A stretch of 64,000 nucleotides of DNA from Cherax quadricarinatus (Eukaryota > Arthropoda > Malacostraca > Decapoda > Parastacidae): assembly GCF_038502225.1 (NCBI RefSeq), contig NC_091372.1:1514152-1578151 (forward strand). Direction: 5' to 3'. A program made the position numbers and the translations under genes. The notes under the pieces are model-generated. The model saw only the letters and a list, made by a program, of their open reading frames with translations, was not told where the DNA came from and ran no database searches. How positions within the stretch are numbered: position 1 is the stretch's first letter; each line of letters opens with the position of its first letter. Positions 43,563 through 60,000 of this stretch are shown here, in pieces.

Positions 43563-44917
43563 CTCAGCACTTGGTGTCCTCAACCACAACATACCTCAGT
43601 GTTCAACACTTACTTGGTCCACTGACTCCCTCAGCACTTGGTGTCCTCAACCACAACATACCTCAGTCTTCAACACTTACTTGGTCCACTGACTCCCTCA
43701 GCACTTGGTGTCCTCAACCACAACATACCTCAGTGTTCAACACTTACTTGGTCCACTGACTCCCTCAGCACTTGGTGTCCTCAACCACAACATACCTCAG
43801 TGTTCAACACTTACTTGGTCCACTGACTCCCTCAGCACTTGGTGTCCTCAACCACAACATACCTCAGTCTTCAACACTTACTTGATCCACTGACTCCCTC
43901 AGCACTTGGTGTCCTCAACCACAACATACCTCAGTCTTCAACACTTACTTGGTCCACTGACTCCCTCAGCACTTGGTGTCCTCAACCACAACATACCTCA
44001 GTCTTCAACACTTACTTGGTCCACTGACTCACTCAGCACTTGGTGTCCTCAACCACAACATACCTCAGTCTTCAACACTTACTTGGTCCACTGACTCACT
44101 CAGCACTTGGTGTCCTCAACCACAACATACCTCAGTCTTCAACACTTACTTGATCCACTGACTCCCTCAGCACTTGGTGTCCTCAACCACAACATACCTC
44201 AGTCTTCAACACTTACTTGGTCCACTGACTCCCTCAGCACTTGGTGTCCTCAACCACAACATACCTCAGTGTTCAACACTTACTTGGTCCACTGACTCCC
44301 TCAGCACTTGGTGTCCTCAACCACAACATACCTCAGTCTTCAACACTTACTTGGTCCACTGACTCCCTCAGCACTTGGTGTCCTCAACCACAACATACCT
44401 CAGTCTTCAACACTTACTTGGTCCACTGACTCCCTCAGCACTTGGTGTCCTCAACCACAACGTACCTCAGTCTTCAACACTTACTTGGTCCACTGACTCC
44501 CTCAGCACTTGGTGTCCTCAACCACAACATACCTCAGTCTTCAACACTTACTTGATCCACTGACTCCCTCAGCACTTGGTGTCCTCAACCACAACATACC
44601 TCAGTCTTCAACACTTACTTGGTCCACTGACTCCCTCAGCACTTGGTGTCGTCAACCACAACATACCTGTCTTCAACACTTACTTGGTCCACTGACTCCC
44701 CCAGCACTTGGTGTCCTCAACCACAACATACCTCAGTCTTCAACACTTACTTGGTCCACTGACTCCCTCAGCACTTGGTGTCCTCAACCACAACATACCT
44801 CAGTCTTCAACACTTACTTGGTCCACTGACTCACTCAGCACTTGGTGTCCTCAACCACAAAATACCTCAGTCTTCAACACTTACTAGATCCACTGAATCC
44901 CTCAGCACTTGGTGCTA
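43556..44917. repeat. Satellite 4: 67-bp array, about 20 units
   Basis: The unit starts ctcagcacttggtgtcctca, continues with accacaacatacctcagt and ends ttacttggtccactgactcc. Variants: gtcttcaac/gtgttcaac, ggtcc/gatcc, ctccc/ctcac. One unit (44640-44700) has a 4-bp loss. It is joined to satellite 3 through the shared word ctgactcc. 67 is not divisible by 3, so its short frames repeat every 67 bp and mean nothing. Confidence 0.97.
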
Positions 44918-45062
44918 AGGGAGTCAGTGGACCTGGCTTTCAGGCCCTTATCTTACCTCCAACTCCTCTGAAAACTATGTATGGATCCCACCGGTACCAC
45001 TTCACTGTCTACATTGTTCCACTTCCTGGCAAATCAAAGGCTGAAGAAATACTTCTTAATAA
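44918..45062 (+). other. Non-repeat island with coding character (possible exon 44920-45062)
   Basis: The frame from GGA 44920 reads GVSGPGFQALILPPTPLKTM, then YGSHRYHFTVYIVPL and GKSKAEEILLN, with no stop and ordinary amino-acid balance, unlike the arrays on both sides. It is preceded by tgctaag (possible acceptor, weak pyrimidine tract) and followed by aataa/gtacca (possible weak donor). I do not recognise the protein. It may be one exon of a gene whose introns have filled with satellites, or a lone remnant. Confidence 0.4.
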
Positions 45063-48000
45063 GTACCATACACAACATGTAGTCACTGTGATAAGTGCCA
45101 CACACAACGTGTAGTCACTGATAAGTGCCACACACAACATGTAGTCACTGTGATAAGTGCCACACACAACGTGTAGTCACTGATAAGTGCCACACACAAC
45201 ATGTAGTCACTGTGATAAGTGCCACACACAACATGTAGTCACTGTGATAAGTGCCACACACAACATGTAGTCACTGTGATAAGTGCCATACACAACATGT
45301 AGTCACTGTGATAAGTGCCACACAACATGTAGTCACTGTGATAAGTGCCATACACAACATGTAGTCACTGTGATAAGTGCCACACAACATGTAGTCACAG
45401 TGATCAGTGCCATACACAACATGTCACTGTGATAAGTGCCACACACAACATGTAGTCACTGATAAGTGCCACACACAACATGTAGTCACTGTGATAAGTG
45501 CCATACACAACATGTCACTGTGATAAGTGCCACACACAACATGTAGTCACTGTGATAAGTGCCATACACAACATGTAGTCACTGTGATAAGTGCCATACA
45601 CAACATGTCACTGTGATAAGTGCCACACACAACATGTAGTCACTGTGATAAGTGCCACACACAACATGTAGTCACTGTGATAAGTGCCACACACAACATG
45701 TCACTGTGATAAGTGCCACACACAACATGTAGTCACTGTGATAAGTGCCACACACAACATGTAGTCACTGTGATAAGTGCCACACACAACATGTAGTCAC
45801 TGTGATAAGTGCCACACACAACATGTAGTCACTGTGATAAGTGCCACACACAACATGTAGTCACTGTGATAAGTACCACACACAACATGTCACGGTGATA
45901 AGTGCCATACACAACATGTAGTCACTGTGATAAGTGCCACACACAACATGTCACCGTGATAAGTGCCACACACAACATGTAGTCACTGTGATAAGTGCCA
46001 CACACAACATGTCACTGTGATAAGTGCCATACACAACATGTCACTGTGATAAGTGCCACACACAACATGTAGTCACTGTGATAAGTGCCACACACAACAT
46101 GTAGTCACTGTGATAAGTGCCATACACAACATGTAGTCACTGTGATAAGTGCCATACACAACATGTAGTCACTGTGATAAGTGCCACACACAACATGTAG
46201 TCACTGTGATAAGTGCCACACACAACATGTAGTCACTGTGATAAGTGCCATACACAACATGTAGTCACTGTGATAAGTGCCACACACAACATGTCACTGT
46301 GATAAGTGCCACACACAACATGTAGTCACTGTGATAAGTGCCATACACAACATGTAGTCACTGTGATAAGTGCCATACACAACATGTCACTGTGATAAGT
46401 GCCACACACAACATGTAGTCACTGTGATAAGTGCCATACACAACATGTAGTCACTGTGATAAGTGCCATACACAACATGTCACTGTGATAAGTGCCACAC
46501 ACAACATGTAGTCACTGTGATAAGTGCCATACACAACATGTAGTCACTGTGATAAGTGCCACACACAACATGTAGTCACTGTGATAAGTGCCATACACAA
46601 CATGTAGTCACTGTGATAAGTGCCATACACAACATGTAGTCACTGTGATAAGTGCCACACACAACATGTAGTCACTGTGATAAGTGCCACACACAACATG
46701 TAGTCACTGTGATAAGTGCCATACACAACATGTAGTCACTGTGATAAGTGCCACACACAACATGTAGTCACTGTGATAAGTACCACACACAACATGTCAC
46801 TGTGATAAGTGCCACACACAACATGTCACTGTGATAAGTGCCACACACAACATGTAGTCACTGTGATAAGTGCCACACACAACATGTAGTCACTGTGATA
46901 AGTACCACACACAACATGTCACTGTGATAAGTGCCATACACAACATGTCACTGTGATAAGTGCCACACACAACATGTCACTGTGATAAGTGCCATACACA
47001 ACATGTAGTCACTGTGATAAGTACCACACACAACATGTCACTGTGATAAGTGCCACACACAACATGTAGTCACTGTGATAAGTACCACACACAACATGTC
47101 ACTGTGATAAGTGCCATACACAACATGTAGTCACTGTGATAAGTGCCACACACAACATGTCACTGTGATAAGTGCCATACACAACATGTAGTCACTGTGA
47201 TAAGTGCCACACACAACATGTAGTCACTGTGATAAGTGCCATACACAACATGTAGTCACTGTGATAAGTGCCATACACAACATGTCACTGTGATAAGTGC
47301 CATACACAACATGTCACTGTGATAAGTGCCACACACAACATGTAGTCACTGTGATAAGTGCCACACACAACATGTAGTCACTGTGATAAGTGCCACACAC
47401 AACATGTAGTCACTGTGATAAGTGCCACACACAACATGTAGTCACTGTGATAAGTACCACACACAACATGTAGTCACTGTGATAAGTGCCACACACAACA
47501 TGTAGTCACTGTGATAAGTGCCACACACAACATGTAGTCACTGTGATAAGTACCACACACAACATGTAGTCACTGTGATAAGTACCACACACAACATGTA
47601 GTCACTGTGATAAGTGCCATACACAACATGTACTGTGATAAGTGCCACACAACATGTAGTCACTGATAAGTGCCACACACAACATGTAGTCACAAAGTAC
47701 ATGTAGTCACTGTGATAAGTGCCACACACAACATGTAGTCACTGTGATAAGTGCCATACACAACATGTAGTCACTGTGATAAGTGCCACACACAACATGT
47801 AGTCACTGTGATAAGTGCCATACACAACATGTAGTCACTGTGATAAGTGCCACACACAACATGTCACTGTGATGTAGTCACTGTGATAAGTGCCACACAC
47901 AACATGTAGTCACTGTGATAAGTGCCACACACAACATGTAGTCACTGTGATAAGTGCCATACACAACATGTAGTCACTGTGATAAGTGCCACACACAACA

Positions 48001-51000
48001 TGTAGTCACTGTGATAAGTGCCACACACAACATGTAGTCACTGTGATAAGTGCCATACACAACATGTAGTCACTGTGATAAGTGCCACACACAACATGTA
48101 GTCACTGTGATAAGTGCCACACACAACATGTAGTCACTGTGATAAGTGCCACACACAACATGTCACTGTGATAAGTGCCACACACAACATGTAGTCACTG
48201 TGATAAGTGCCACACACAACATGTAGTCACTGTGATAAGTGCCACACACAACATGTAGTCACTGTGATAAGTACCACACACAACATGTAGTCACTGTGAT
48301 AAGTACCACACACAACATGTAGTCACTGTGATAAGTACCACACACAACATGTAGTCACTGTGATAAGTGCCACACACAACATGTAGTCACTGTGATAAGT
48401 ACCACACACAACATGTAGTCACTGTGATAAGTACCACACACAACATGTCACTGTGATAAGTGCCACACACAACATGTAGTCACTGTGATAAGTGCCACAC
48501 ACAACATGTAGTCACTGTGATAAGTGCCACACACAACATGTAGTCACTGTGATAAGTACCACACACAACATGTCACTGTGATAAGTACCACACACAACAT
48601 GTCACTGTGATAAGTGCCACACACAACATGTAGTCACTGTGATAAGTACCACACACAACATGTCACTGTGATAAGTGCCACACACAACATGTAGTCACTG
48701 TGATAAGTACCACACACAACATGTAGTCACTGTGATAAGTACCACACACAACATGTCACTGTGATAAGTACCACACACAACATGTCACTGTGATAAGTAC
48801 CACACACAACATGTCACTGTGATAAGTGCCACACACAACATGTAGTCACTGTGATAAGTGCCACACACAACATGTAGTCACTGTGATAAGTACCACACAC
48901 AACATGTAGTCACTGTGATAAGTGCCACCACACACAACATGTACACACAACATGTTGTCACTGTGATAAGTACCACACACAACATGTAGTCACTGTGATA
49001 AGTACCACACACAACATGTAGTCACTGTGATAAGTGCCACACACAACATGTAGTCACTGTGATAAGTACCACACACAACATGTAGTCACTGTGATAAGTA
49101 CCACACACAACATGTAGTCACTGTGATAAGTACCACACACAACATGTCACTGTGATAAGTGCCACACACAACATGTAGTCACTGTGATAAGTGCCACACA
49201 CAACATGTAGTCACTGTGATAAGTGCCACACACAACATGTAGTCACTGTGATAAGTGCCACACACAACATGTCACTGTGATAAGTGCCACACACAACATG
49301 TAGTCACTGTGATAAGTGCCACACACAACATGTAGTCACTGTGATAAGTGCCACACACAACATGTAGTCACTGTGATAAGTGCCACACACAACATGTAGT
49401 CACTGTGATAAGTGCCACACACAACATGTAGTCAATGTGATAAGTACCACACACAACATGTCACTGTGATAAGTAGTCACTGTGATAAGTGCCACACACA
49501 ACATGTAGTCACTGTGATAAGTGCCACACACAACATGTAGTCACTGTGATAAGTGCCACACACAACATGTAGTCACTGTGATAAGTGCCACACACAACAT
49601 GTAGTCACTGTGATAAGTACCACACACAACATGTAGTCACTGTGATAAGTGCCACACACAACATGTAGTCACTGTGATAAGTGCCACACACAACATGTAG
49701 TCACTGTGATAAGTGCCACACACAACATGTAGTCACTGTGATAAGTGCCACACACAACATGTAGTCACTGTGATAAGTGCCACACACAACATGTAGTCAC
49801 TGTGATAAGTACCACACACAACATGTCACTGTGATAAGTGCCACACACAACATGTAGTCACTGTGATAAGTACCACACACAACATGTCACTGTGATAAGT
49901 ACCACACACAACATGTCACTGTGATAAGTGCCACACACAACATGTAGTCACTGTGATAAGTGCCACACACAACATGTAGTCACTGTGATAAGTACCACAC
50001 ACAACATGTAGTCACTGTGATAAGTGCCACACACAACATGTAGTCACTGTGATAAGTGCCACACACAACATGTAGTCACTGTGATAAGTGCCATACACAA
50101 CATGTAGTCACTGTGATAAGTGCCACACACAACATGTCACTGTGATAAGTGCCACACACAACATGTCACTGTGATAAGTGCCACACACAACATGTAGTCA
50201 CTGTGATAAGTGCCACACACAACATGTAGTCACTGTGATAAGTGCCACACACAACATGTAGTCACTGTGATAAGTACCACACACAACATGTAGTCACTGT
50301 GATAAGTGCCACACACAACATGTCACTGTGATAAGTGCCACACACAACATGTAGTCACTGTGATAAGTGCCACACACAACATGTAGTCACTGTGATAAGT
50401 GCCACACACAACATGTAGTCACTGTGATAAGTGCCACACACAACATGTAGTCACTGTGATAAGTGCCACACACAACATGTAGTCACTGTGATAAGTGCCA
50501 CACACAACATGTAGTCACTGTGATAAGTGCCACACACAACATGTAGTCACTGTGATAAGTGCCACACACAACATGTAGTCACTGTGATAAGTGCCACACA
50601 CAACATGTAGTCACTGTGATAAGTACCACACACAACATGTAGTCACTGTGATAAGTGCCACACACAACATGTAGTCACTGTGATAAGTACCACACACAAC
50701 ATGTAGTCACTGTGATAAGTGCCACACACAACATGTAGTCACTGTGATAAGTGCCACACACAACATGTCACTGTGATAAGTACCACACACAACATGTCAC
50801 TGTGATAAGTACCACACACAACATGTCACTGTGATAAGTACCACACACAACATGTCACTGTGATAAGTGCCACACACAACATGTAGTCACTGTGATAAGT
50901 GCCACACACAACATGTCACTGTGATAAGTACCACACACAACATGTCACTGTGATAAGTGCCACACACAACATGTAGTCACTGTGATAAGTACCACACACA

Positions 51001-54000
51001 ACATGTAACTGTGATAAGTACACTGTGATAAGTGCCACACACAACATGTAGTCACTGTGATAAGTACCACACACAACATGTAGTCACTGTGATAAGTGCC
51101 ACACACAACATGTAGTCACTGTGATAAGTGCCACACACAACATGTAGTCACTGTGATAAGTGCCACACACAACATGTAGTCACTGTGATAAGTGCCACAC
51201 ACAACATGTAGTCACTGTGATAAGTGCCACACACAACATGTCACTGTGATAAGTACCACACACAACATGTCACTGTGATAAGTGCCACACACAACATGTA
51301 GTCACTGTGATAAGTACCACACACAACATGTAGTCACTGTGATAAGTGCCACACACAACATGTAGTCACTGTGATAAGTGCCACACACAACATGTAGTCA
51401 CTGTGATAAGTACCACACACAACATGTCACTGTGATAAGTACCACACACAACATGTCACTGTGATAAGTGCCACACACAACATGTAGTCACTGTGATAAG
51501 TGCCACACTCACTGTGATAAGTGCCACACACAACATGTAGTCACTGTGATAAGTGCCACACACAACATGTAGTCACTGTGATAAGTGCCACACACAACAT
51601 GTAGTCACTGTGATAAGTGCCACACACAACATGTAGTCACTGTGATAAGTGCCACACACAACATGTAGTCACTGTGATAAGTACCACACACAACATGTAG
51701 TCACTGTGATAAGTGCCACACACAACATGTAGTCACTGTGATAAGTGCCACACACAACATGTAGTCACTGTGATAAGTGCCACACACAACATGTAGTCAC
51801 TGTGATAAGTGCCACACACAACATGTAGTCACTGTGATAAGTGCCACACACAACATGTAGTCACTGTGATAAGTGCCACACACAACATGTAGTCACTGTG
51901 ATAAGTGCCACACACAACATGTAGTCACTGTGATAAGTGCCACACACAACATGTAGTCACTGTGATAAGTGCCACACACAACATGTAGTCACTGTGATAA
52001 GTGCCACACACAACATGTAGTCACTGTGATAAGTGCCACACACAACATGTAGTCACTGTGATAAGTGCCACACACAACATGTAGTCACTGTGATAAGTGC
52101 CACACACAACATGTAGTCACTGTGATAAGTGCCACACACAACATGTAGTCACTGTGATAAGTGCCACACACAACATGTGCCAGTCACTGTGATAAGTTCC
52201 ACACACAACATGTAGTCACTGTGATAAGTGCCACACACAACATGTAGTCTCTGTGATAAGTGCCACACACAACATGTAGTCACTGTGATAAGTACCACAC
52301 ACAACATGTAGTCACTGTGATAAGTGCCACACACAACATGTAGTCACTGTGATAAGTGCCACACACAACATGTAGTCACTGTGATAAGTGCCACACACAA
52401 CATGTAGTCACTGTGATAAGTGCCACACACAACATGTAGTCACTGTGATAAGTGCCACACACAACATGTAGTCACTGTGATAAGTGCCACACACAACATG
52501 TAGTCACTGTGATAAGTACCACACACAACATGTAGTCACTGTGATAAGTGCCACACACAACATGTAGTCACTGTGATAAGTGCCACACACAACATGTAGT
52601 CACTGTGATAAGTGCCACACACAACATGTAGTCACTGTGATAAGTGCCACACACAACATGTAGTCACTGTGATAAGTACCACACACAACATGTAGTCACT
52701 GTGATAAGTGCCACACACAACATGTAGTCACTGTGATAAGTGCCACACACAACATGTAGTCACTGTGATAAGTGCCACACACAACATGTAGTCACTGTGA
52801 TAAGTACCACACACAACATGTAGTCACTGTGATAAGTGCCACACACAACATGTAGTCACTGTGATAAGTGCCACACACAACATGTAGTCACTGTGATAAG
52901 TGCCACACACAACATGTAGTCACTGTGATAAGTGCCACACACAACATGTAGTCACTGTGATAAGTGCCACACACAACATGTAGTCACTGTGATAAGTACC
53001 ACACACAACATGTAGTCACTGTGATAAGTGCCACACACAACATGTAGTCACTGTGATAAGTGCCACACACAACATGTAGTCACTGTGATAAGTGCCACAC
53101 ACAACATGTAGTCACTGTGATAAGTGCCACACACAACATGTAGTCACTGTGATAAGTGCCACACACAACATGTAGTCACTGTGATAAGTGCCACACACAA
53201 CATGTAGTCACTGTGATAAGTGCCACACACAACATGTAGTCACTGTGATAAGTGCCACACACAACATGTAGTCACTGTGATAAGTGCCACACACAACATG
53301 TAGTCACTGTGATAAGTGCCACACACAACATGTAGTCACTGTGATAAGTGCCATACACAACATGTAGTCACTGTGATAAGTGCCACACACAACATGTCAC
53401 TGTGATAAGTACCACACACAACATGTCACTGTGATAAGTGCCACACACAACATGTCACTGTGATAAGTGCCACACACAACATGTCACTGTGATAAGTACC
53501 ACACACAACATGTCACTGTGATAAGTACCACACACAACATGTCACTGTGATAAGTACCACACACAACATGTCACTGTGATAAGTACCACACACAACATGT
53601 CACTGTGATAAGTGCCACACACAACATGTCACTGTGATAAGTACCACACACAACATGTCACTGTGATAAGTGCCACACACAACATGTAGTCACTGTGATA
53701 AGTGCCACACACAACATGTAGTCACTGTGATAAGTGCCATACACAACATGTAGTCACTGTGATAAGTGCCACACACAACATGTCACTGTGATAAGTACCA
53801 CACACAACATGTCACTGTGATAAGTGCCACACACAACATGTCACTGTGATAAGTACCACACACAACATGTCACTGTGATAAGTACCACACACAACATGTC
53901 ACTGTGATAAGTGCCACACACAACATGTAGTCACTGTGATAAGTACCACACACAACATGTCACTGTGATAAGTACCACACACAACATGTAGTCACTGTGA

Positions 54001-57000
54001 TAAGTGCCACACACAACATGTAGTCACTGTGATAAGTACCACACACAACATGTAGTCACTGTGATAAGTACCACACACAACATGTAGTCACTGTGATAAG
54101 TGCCACACACAACATGTAGTCACTGTGATAAGTGCCACACACAACATGTAGTCACTGTGATAAGTGCCACACACAACATGTAGTCACTGTGATAAGTACC
54201 ACACACAACATGTCACTGTGATAAGTACCACACACAACATGTCACTGTGATAAGTGCCACACACAACATGTAGTCACTGTGATAAGTACCACACACAACA
54301 TGTCACTGTGATAAGTGCCACACACAACATGTCACTGTGATAAGTGCCATACACAACATGTAGTCACTGTGATAAGTGCCACACACAACATGTCACTGTG
54401 ATAAGTACCACACACAACATGTCACTGTGATAAGTGCCATACACAACATGTAGTCACTGTGATAAGTGCCACACACAACATGTCACTGTGATAAGTGCCA
54501 TACACAACATGTAGTCACTGTGATAAGTACCACACACAACATGTCACTGTGATAAGTGCCATACACAACATGTCACTGTGATAAGTGCCACACACAACAT
54601 GTATTCACTGTGATAAGTGCCACACACAACATGTAGTCACTGTGATAAGTGCCATACACAACATGTAGTCACTGTGATAAGTGCCACACACAACATGTAG
54701 TCACTGTGATAAGTGCCACACACAACATGTCACTGTGATAAGTGCCACTGTCACTGTGATAAGTGCCACACACAACATGTAGTCACTGTGATAAGTACCA
54801 CACACAACATGTCACTGTGATAAGTGCCACACACAACATGTAGTCACTGTGATAAGTGCCACACACAACATGTAGTCACTGTGATAAGTGCCACACACAA
54901 CATGTAGTCACTGTGATAAGTGCCACACACAACATGTAGTCACTGTGATAAGTGCCACACACAACATGTAGTCACTGTGATAAGTGCCACACACAACATG
55001 TAGTCACTGTGATAAGTGCCACACACAACATGTAGTCACTGTGATAAGTGCCACACACAACATGTAGTCACTGTGATAAGTGCCACACACAACATGTAGT
55101 CACTGTGATAAGTGCCACACACAACATGTAGTCACTGTGATAAGTACCACACACAACATGTAGTCACTGTGATAAGTGCCACACACAACATGTAGTCACT
55201 GTGATAAGTACCACACACAACATGTAGTCACTGTGATAAGTGCCACACACAACATGTAGTCACTGTGATAAGTACCACACACAACATGTAGTCACTGTGA
55301 TAAGTGCCACACACAACATGTAGTCACTGTGATAAGTGCCACATACAACATGTCACTGTGATAAGTGCCACACACAACATGTAGTCACTGTGATAAGTAC
55401 CACACACAACATGTAGTCACTGTGATAAGTACCACACACAACATGTCACTGTGATAAGTACCACACACAACATGTAGTCACTGTGATAAGTGCCACACAC
55501 AACATGTAGTCACTGTGATAAGTGCCACACACAACATGTAGTCACTGTGATAAGTGCCACACACAACATGTAGTCACTGTGATAAGTACCACACACAACA
55601 TGTCACTGTGATAAGTGCCACACACAACATGTAGTCACTGTGATAAGTACCACACACAACATGTCACTGTGATAAGTGCCACACACAACATGTCACTGTG
55701 ATAAGTGCCACACACAACATGTAGTCACTGTGATAAGTGCCACACACAACATGTAGTCACTGTGATAAGTGCCACACACAACATGTAGTCACTGTGATAA
55801 GTACCACACACAACATGTAGTCACTGTGATAAGTGCCACACACAACATGTCACTGTGATAAGTGCCACACACAACATGTAGTCACTGTGATAAGTGCCAC
55901 ACACAACATGTAGTCACTGTGATAAGTGCCACACACAACATGTAGTCACTGTGATAAGTACCACACACAACATGTAGTCACTGTGATAAGTGCCACACAC
56001 AACATGTCACTGTGATAAGTACCACACACAACATGTAGTCACTGTGATAAGTACCACACACAACATGTCACTGTGATAAGTGCCACACACAACATGTAGT
56101 CACTGTGATAAGTGCCACACACAACATGTAGTCACTGTGATAAGTGCCACACACAACATGTAGTCACTGTGATAAGTGCCACACACAACATGTAGTCACT
56201 GTGATAAGTGCCACACACAACATGTAGTCACTGTGATAAGTGCCACACACAACATGTAGTCACTGTGATAAGTGCCACACACAACATGTAGTCACTGTGA
56301 TAAGTGCCACACACAACATGTAGTCACTGTGATAAGTGCCACACACAACATGTAGTCACTGTGATAAGTGCCACACACAACATGTAGTCACTGTGATAAG
56401 TGCCACACACAACATGTCACTGTGATAAGTGCCACACACAACATGTCACTGTGATAAGTGCCACACACAACATGTAGTCACTGTGATAAGTGCCACACAC
56501 AACATGTAGTCACTGTGATAAGTGCCACACACAACATGTAGTCACTGTGATAAGTGCCACACACAACATGTAGTCACTGTGATAAGTGCCACACACAACA
56601 TGTAGTCACTGTGATAAGTGCCACACACAACATGTAGTCACTGTGATAAGTGCCACACACAACATGTAGTCACTGTGATAAGTACCACACACAACATGTA
56701 GTCACTGTGATAAGTGCCATACACAACATGTCACTGTGATAAGTGCCACACACAACATGTCACTGTGATAAGTACCACACACAACATGTCACTGTGATAA
56801 GTGCCACACACAACATGTCACTGTGATAAGTGCCACACACAACTGTGATGTGCCAGTCACTGTGATAAGTGCCACACACAACATGTAGTCACTGTGATAA
56901 GTGCCACACACAACATGTAGTCACTGTGATAAGTGCCACACACAACATGTAGTCACTGTGATAAGTGCCACACACAACATGTAGTCACTGTGATAAGTGC

Positions 57001-60000
57001 CACACACAACATGTAGTCACTGTGATAAGTGCCACACACAACATGTCACTGTGATAAGTGCCACACACAACATGTAGTCACTGTGATAAGTGCCACACAC
57101 AACATGTAGTCACTGTGATAAGTGCCACACACAACATGTAGTCACTGTGATAAGTGCCACACACAACATGTAGTCACTGTGATAAGTGCCACACACAACA
57201 TGTAGTCACTGTGATAAGTGCCACACACAACATGTAGTCACTGTGATAAGTGCCATACACAACATGTCACTGTGATAAGTGCCACACACAACATGTAGTC
57301 ACTGTGATAAGTGCCACACACAACATGTAGTCACTGTGATAAGTACCACACACAACATGTAGTCACTGTGATAAGTACCACACACAACATGTAGTCACTG
57401 TGATAAGTGCCACACACAACATGTAGTCACTGTGATAAGTACCACACACAACATGTCACTGTGATAAGTACCACACACAACATGTAGTCACTGTGATAAG
57501 TGCCACACACAACATGTAGTCACTGTGATAAGTACCACACACAACATGTAGTCACTGTGATAAGTGCCACACACAACATGTAGTCACTGTGATAAGTGCC
57601 ATACACAACATGTAGTCACTGTGATAAGTGCCACACACAACATGTAGTCACTGTGATAAGTACCACACACAACATGTAGTCACTGTGATAAGTGCCATAC
57701 ACAACATGTAGTCACTGTGATAAGTGCCACACACAACATGTAGTCACTGTGATAAGTGCCACACACAACATGTAGTCACTGTGATAAGTACCACACACAA
57801 CATGTAGTCACTGTGATAAGTACCACACACAACATGTCACTGTGATAAGTACCACACACAACATGTCACTGTGATAAGTACCACACACAACATGTCACTG
57901 TGATAAGTACCACACACAACATGTCACTGTGATAAGTACCACACACAACATGTAGTCACTGTGATAAGTGCCACACACAACATGTAGTCACTGTGATAAG
58001 TGCCACACACAACATGTAGTCACTGTGATAAGTGCCACACACAACATGTAGTCACTGTGATAAGTGCCATGTAGTTACTGTGATAAGTGCCACACACAAC
58101 ATGTCACTGTGATAAGTACCACACACAACATGTCACTGTGATAAGTGCCACACACAACATGTAGTCACTGTGATAAGTGCCACACACAACATGTAGTCAC
58201 TGTGATAAGTGCCATACACAACATGTCACTGTGATAAGTACCACACACAACATGTAGTCACTGTGATAAGTGCCACACACAACATGTCACTGTGATAAGT
58301 ACCACACACAACATGTCACTGTGATAAGTACCACACACAACATGTCACTGTGATAAGTACCACACACAACATGTCACTGTGATAAGTACCACACACAACA
58401 TGTCACTGTGATAAGTACCACACACAACATGTCACTGTGATAAGTACCACACACAACATGTCACTGTGATAAGTGCCATACACAACATGTCACTGTGATA
58501 AGTACCACACACAACATGTCACTGTGATAAGTGCCATACACAACATGTCACTGTGATAAGTACCACACACAACATGTCACTGTGATAAGTGCCACACACA
58601 ACATGTCACTGTGATAAGTACCACACACAACATGTCACTGTGATAAGTACCACACACAACATGTCACTGTGATAAGTGCCATACACAACATGTCACTGTG
58701 ATAAGTACCACACACAACATATAGTCACTGTGATAAGTGCCATACACAACATGTCACTGTGATAAGTACCACACACAACATGTCACTGTGATAAGTACCA
58801 CACACAACATGTCACTGTGATAAGTGCCATACACAACATGTCACTGTGATAAGTGCCATACACAACATGTCACTGTGATAAGTGCCATACACAACATGTC
58901 ACTGTGATAAGTACCACACACAACATGTCACTGTGATAAGTGCCACACACAACATGTCACTGTGATAAGTGCCACACACAACATGTAGTCACTGTGATAA
59001 GTGCCATACACAACATGTCACTGTGATAAGTACCACACACAACATGTCACTGTGATAAGTGCCACACACAACATGTCACTGTGATAAGTACCACACACAA
59101 CATATAGTCACTGTGATAAGTGCCATACACAACATGTCACTGTGATAAGTGCCATACACAACATGTAGTCACTGTGATAAGTACCACACACAACATGTCA
59201 CTGTGATAAGTGCCACACACAACATGTCACTGTGATAAGTGCCACACACAACATGTCACTGTGATAAGTGCCACACACAACATGTAGTCACTGTGATAAG
59301 TGCCACACACAACATGTAGTCACTGTGATAAGTGCCACACACAACATGTAGTCACTGTGATAAGTGCCACACACAACATGTAGTCACTGTGATAAGTGCC
59401 ATACACAACATGTAGTCACTGTGATAAGTGCCACACACAACATGTAGTCACTGTGATAAGTGCCATACACAACATGTAGTCACTGTGATAAGTGCCACAC
59501 ACAACATGTAGTCACTGTGATAAGTGCCATACACAACATGTAGTCACTGTGATAAGTACCACACACAACATGTAGTCACTGTGATAAGTGCCACACACAA
59601 CATGTCACTGTGATAAGTGCCACACACAACATGTAGTCACTGTGATAAGTGCCACACACAACATGTAGTCACTGTGATAAGTGCCACACACAACATGTAG
59701 TCACTGTGATAAGTGCCATACACAACATGTCACTGTGATAAGTGCCACACACAACATGTAGTCACTGTGATAAGTGCCACACACAACATGTCACTGTGAT
59801 AAGTGCCACACACAACATGTAGTCACTGTGATAAGTGCCACACACAACATGTAGTCACTGTGATAAGTGCCACACACAACATGTCACTGTGATAAGTGCC
59901 ACACACAACATGTAGTCACTGTGATAAGTGCCACACACAACATGTAGTCACTGTGATAAGTGCCATACACAACATGTAGTCACTGTGATAAGTGCCACAC

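Noticed and set aside
43571..44829. Series of 62-codon frames every 67 bp
   Set aside because: Same satellite unit read repeatedly; the spacing equals the unit length, and 67 is not divisible by three.
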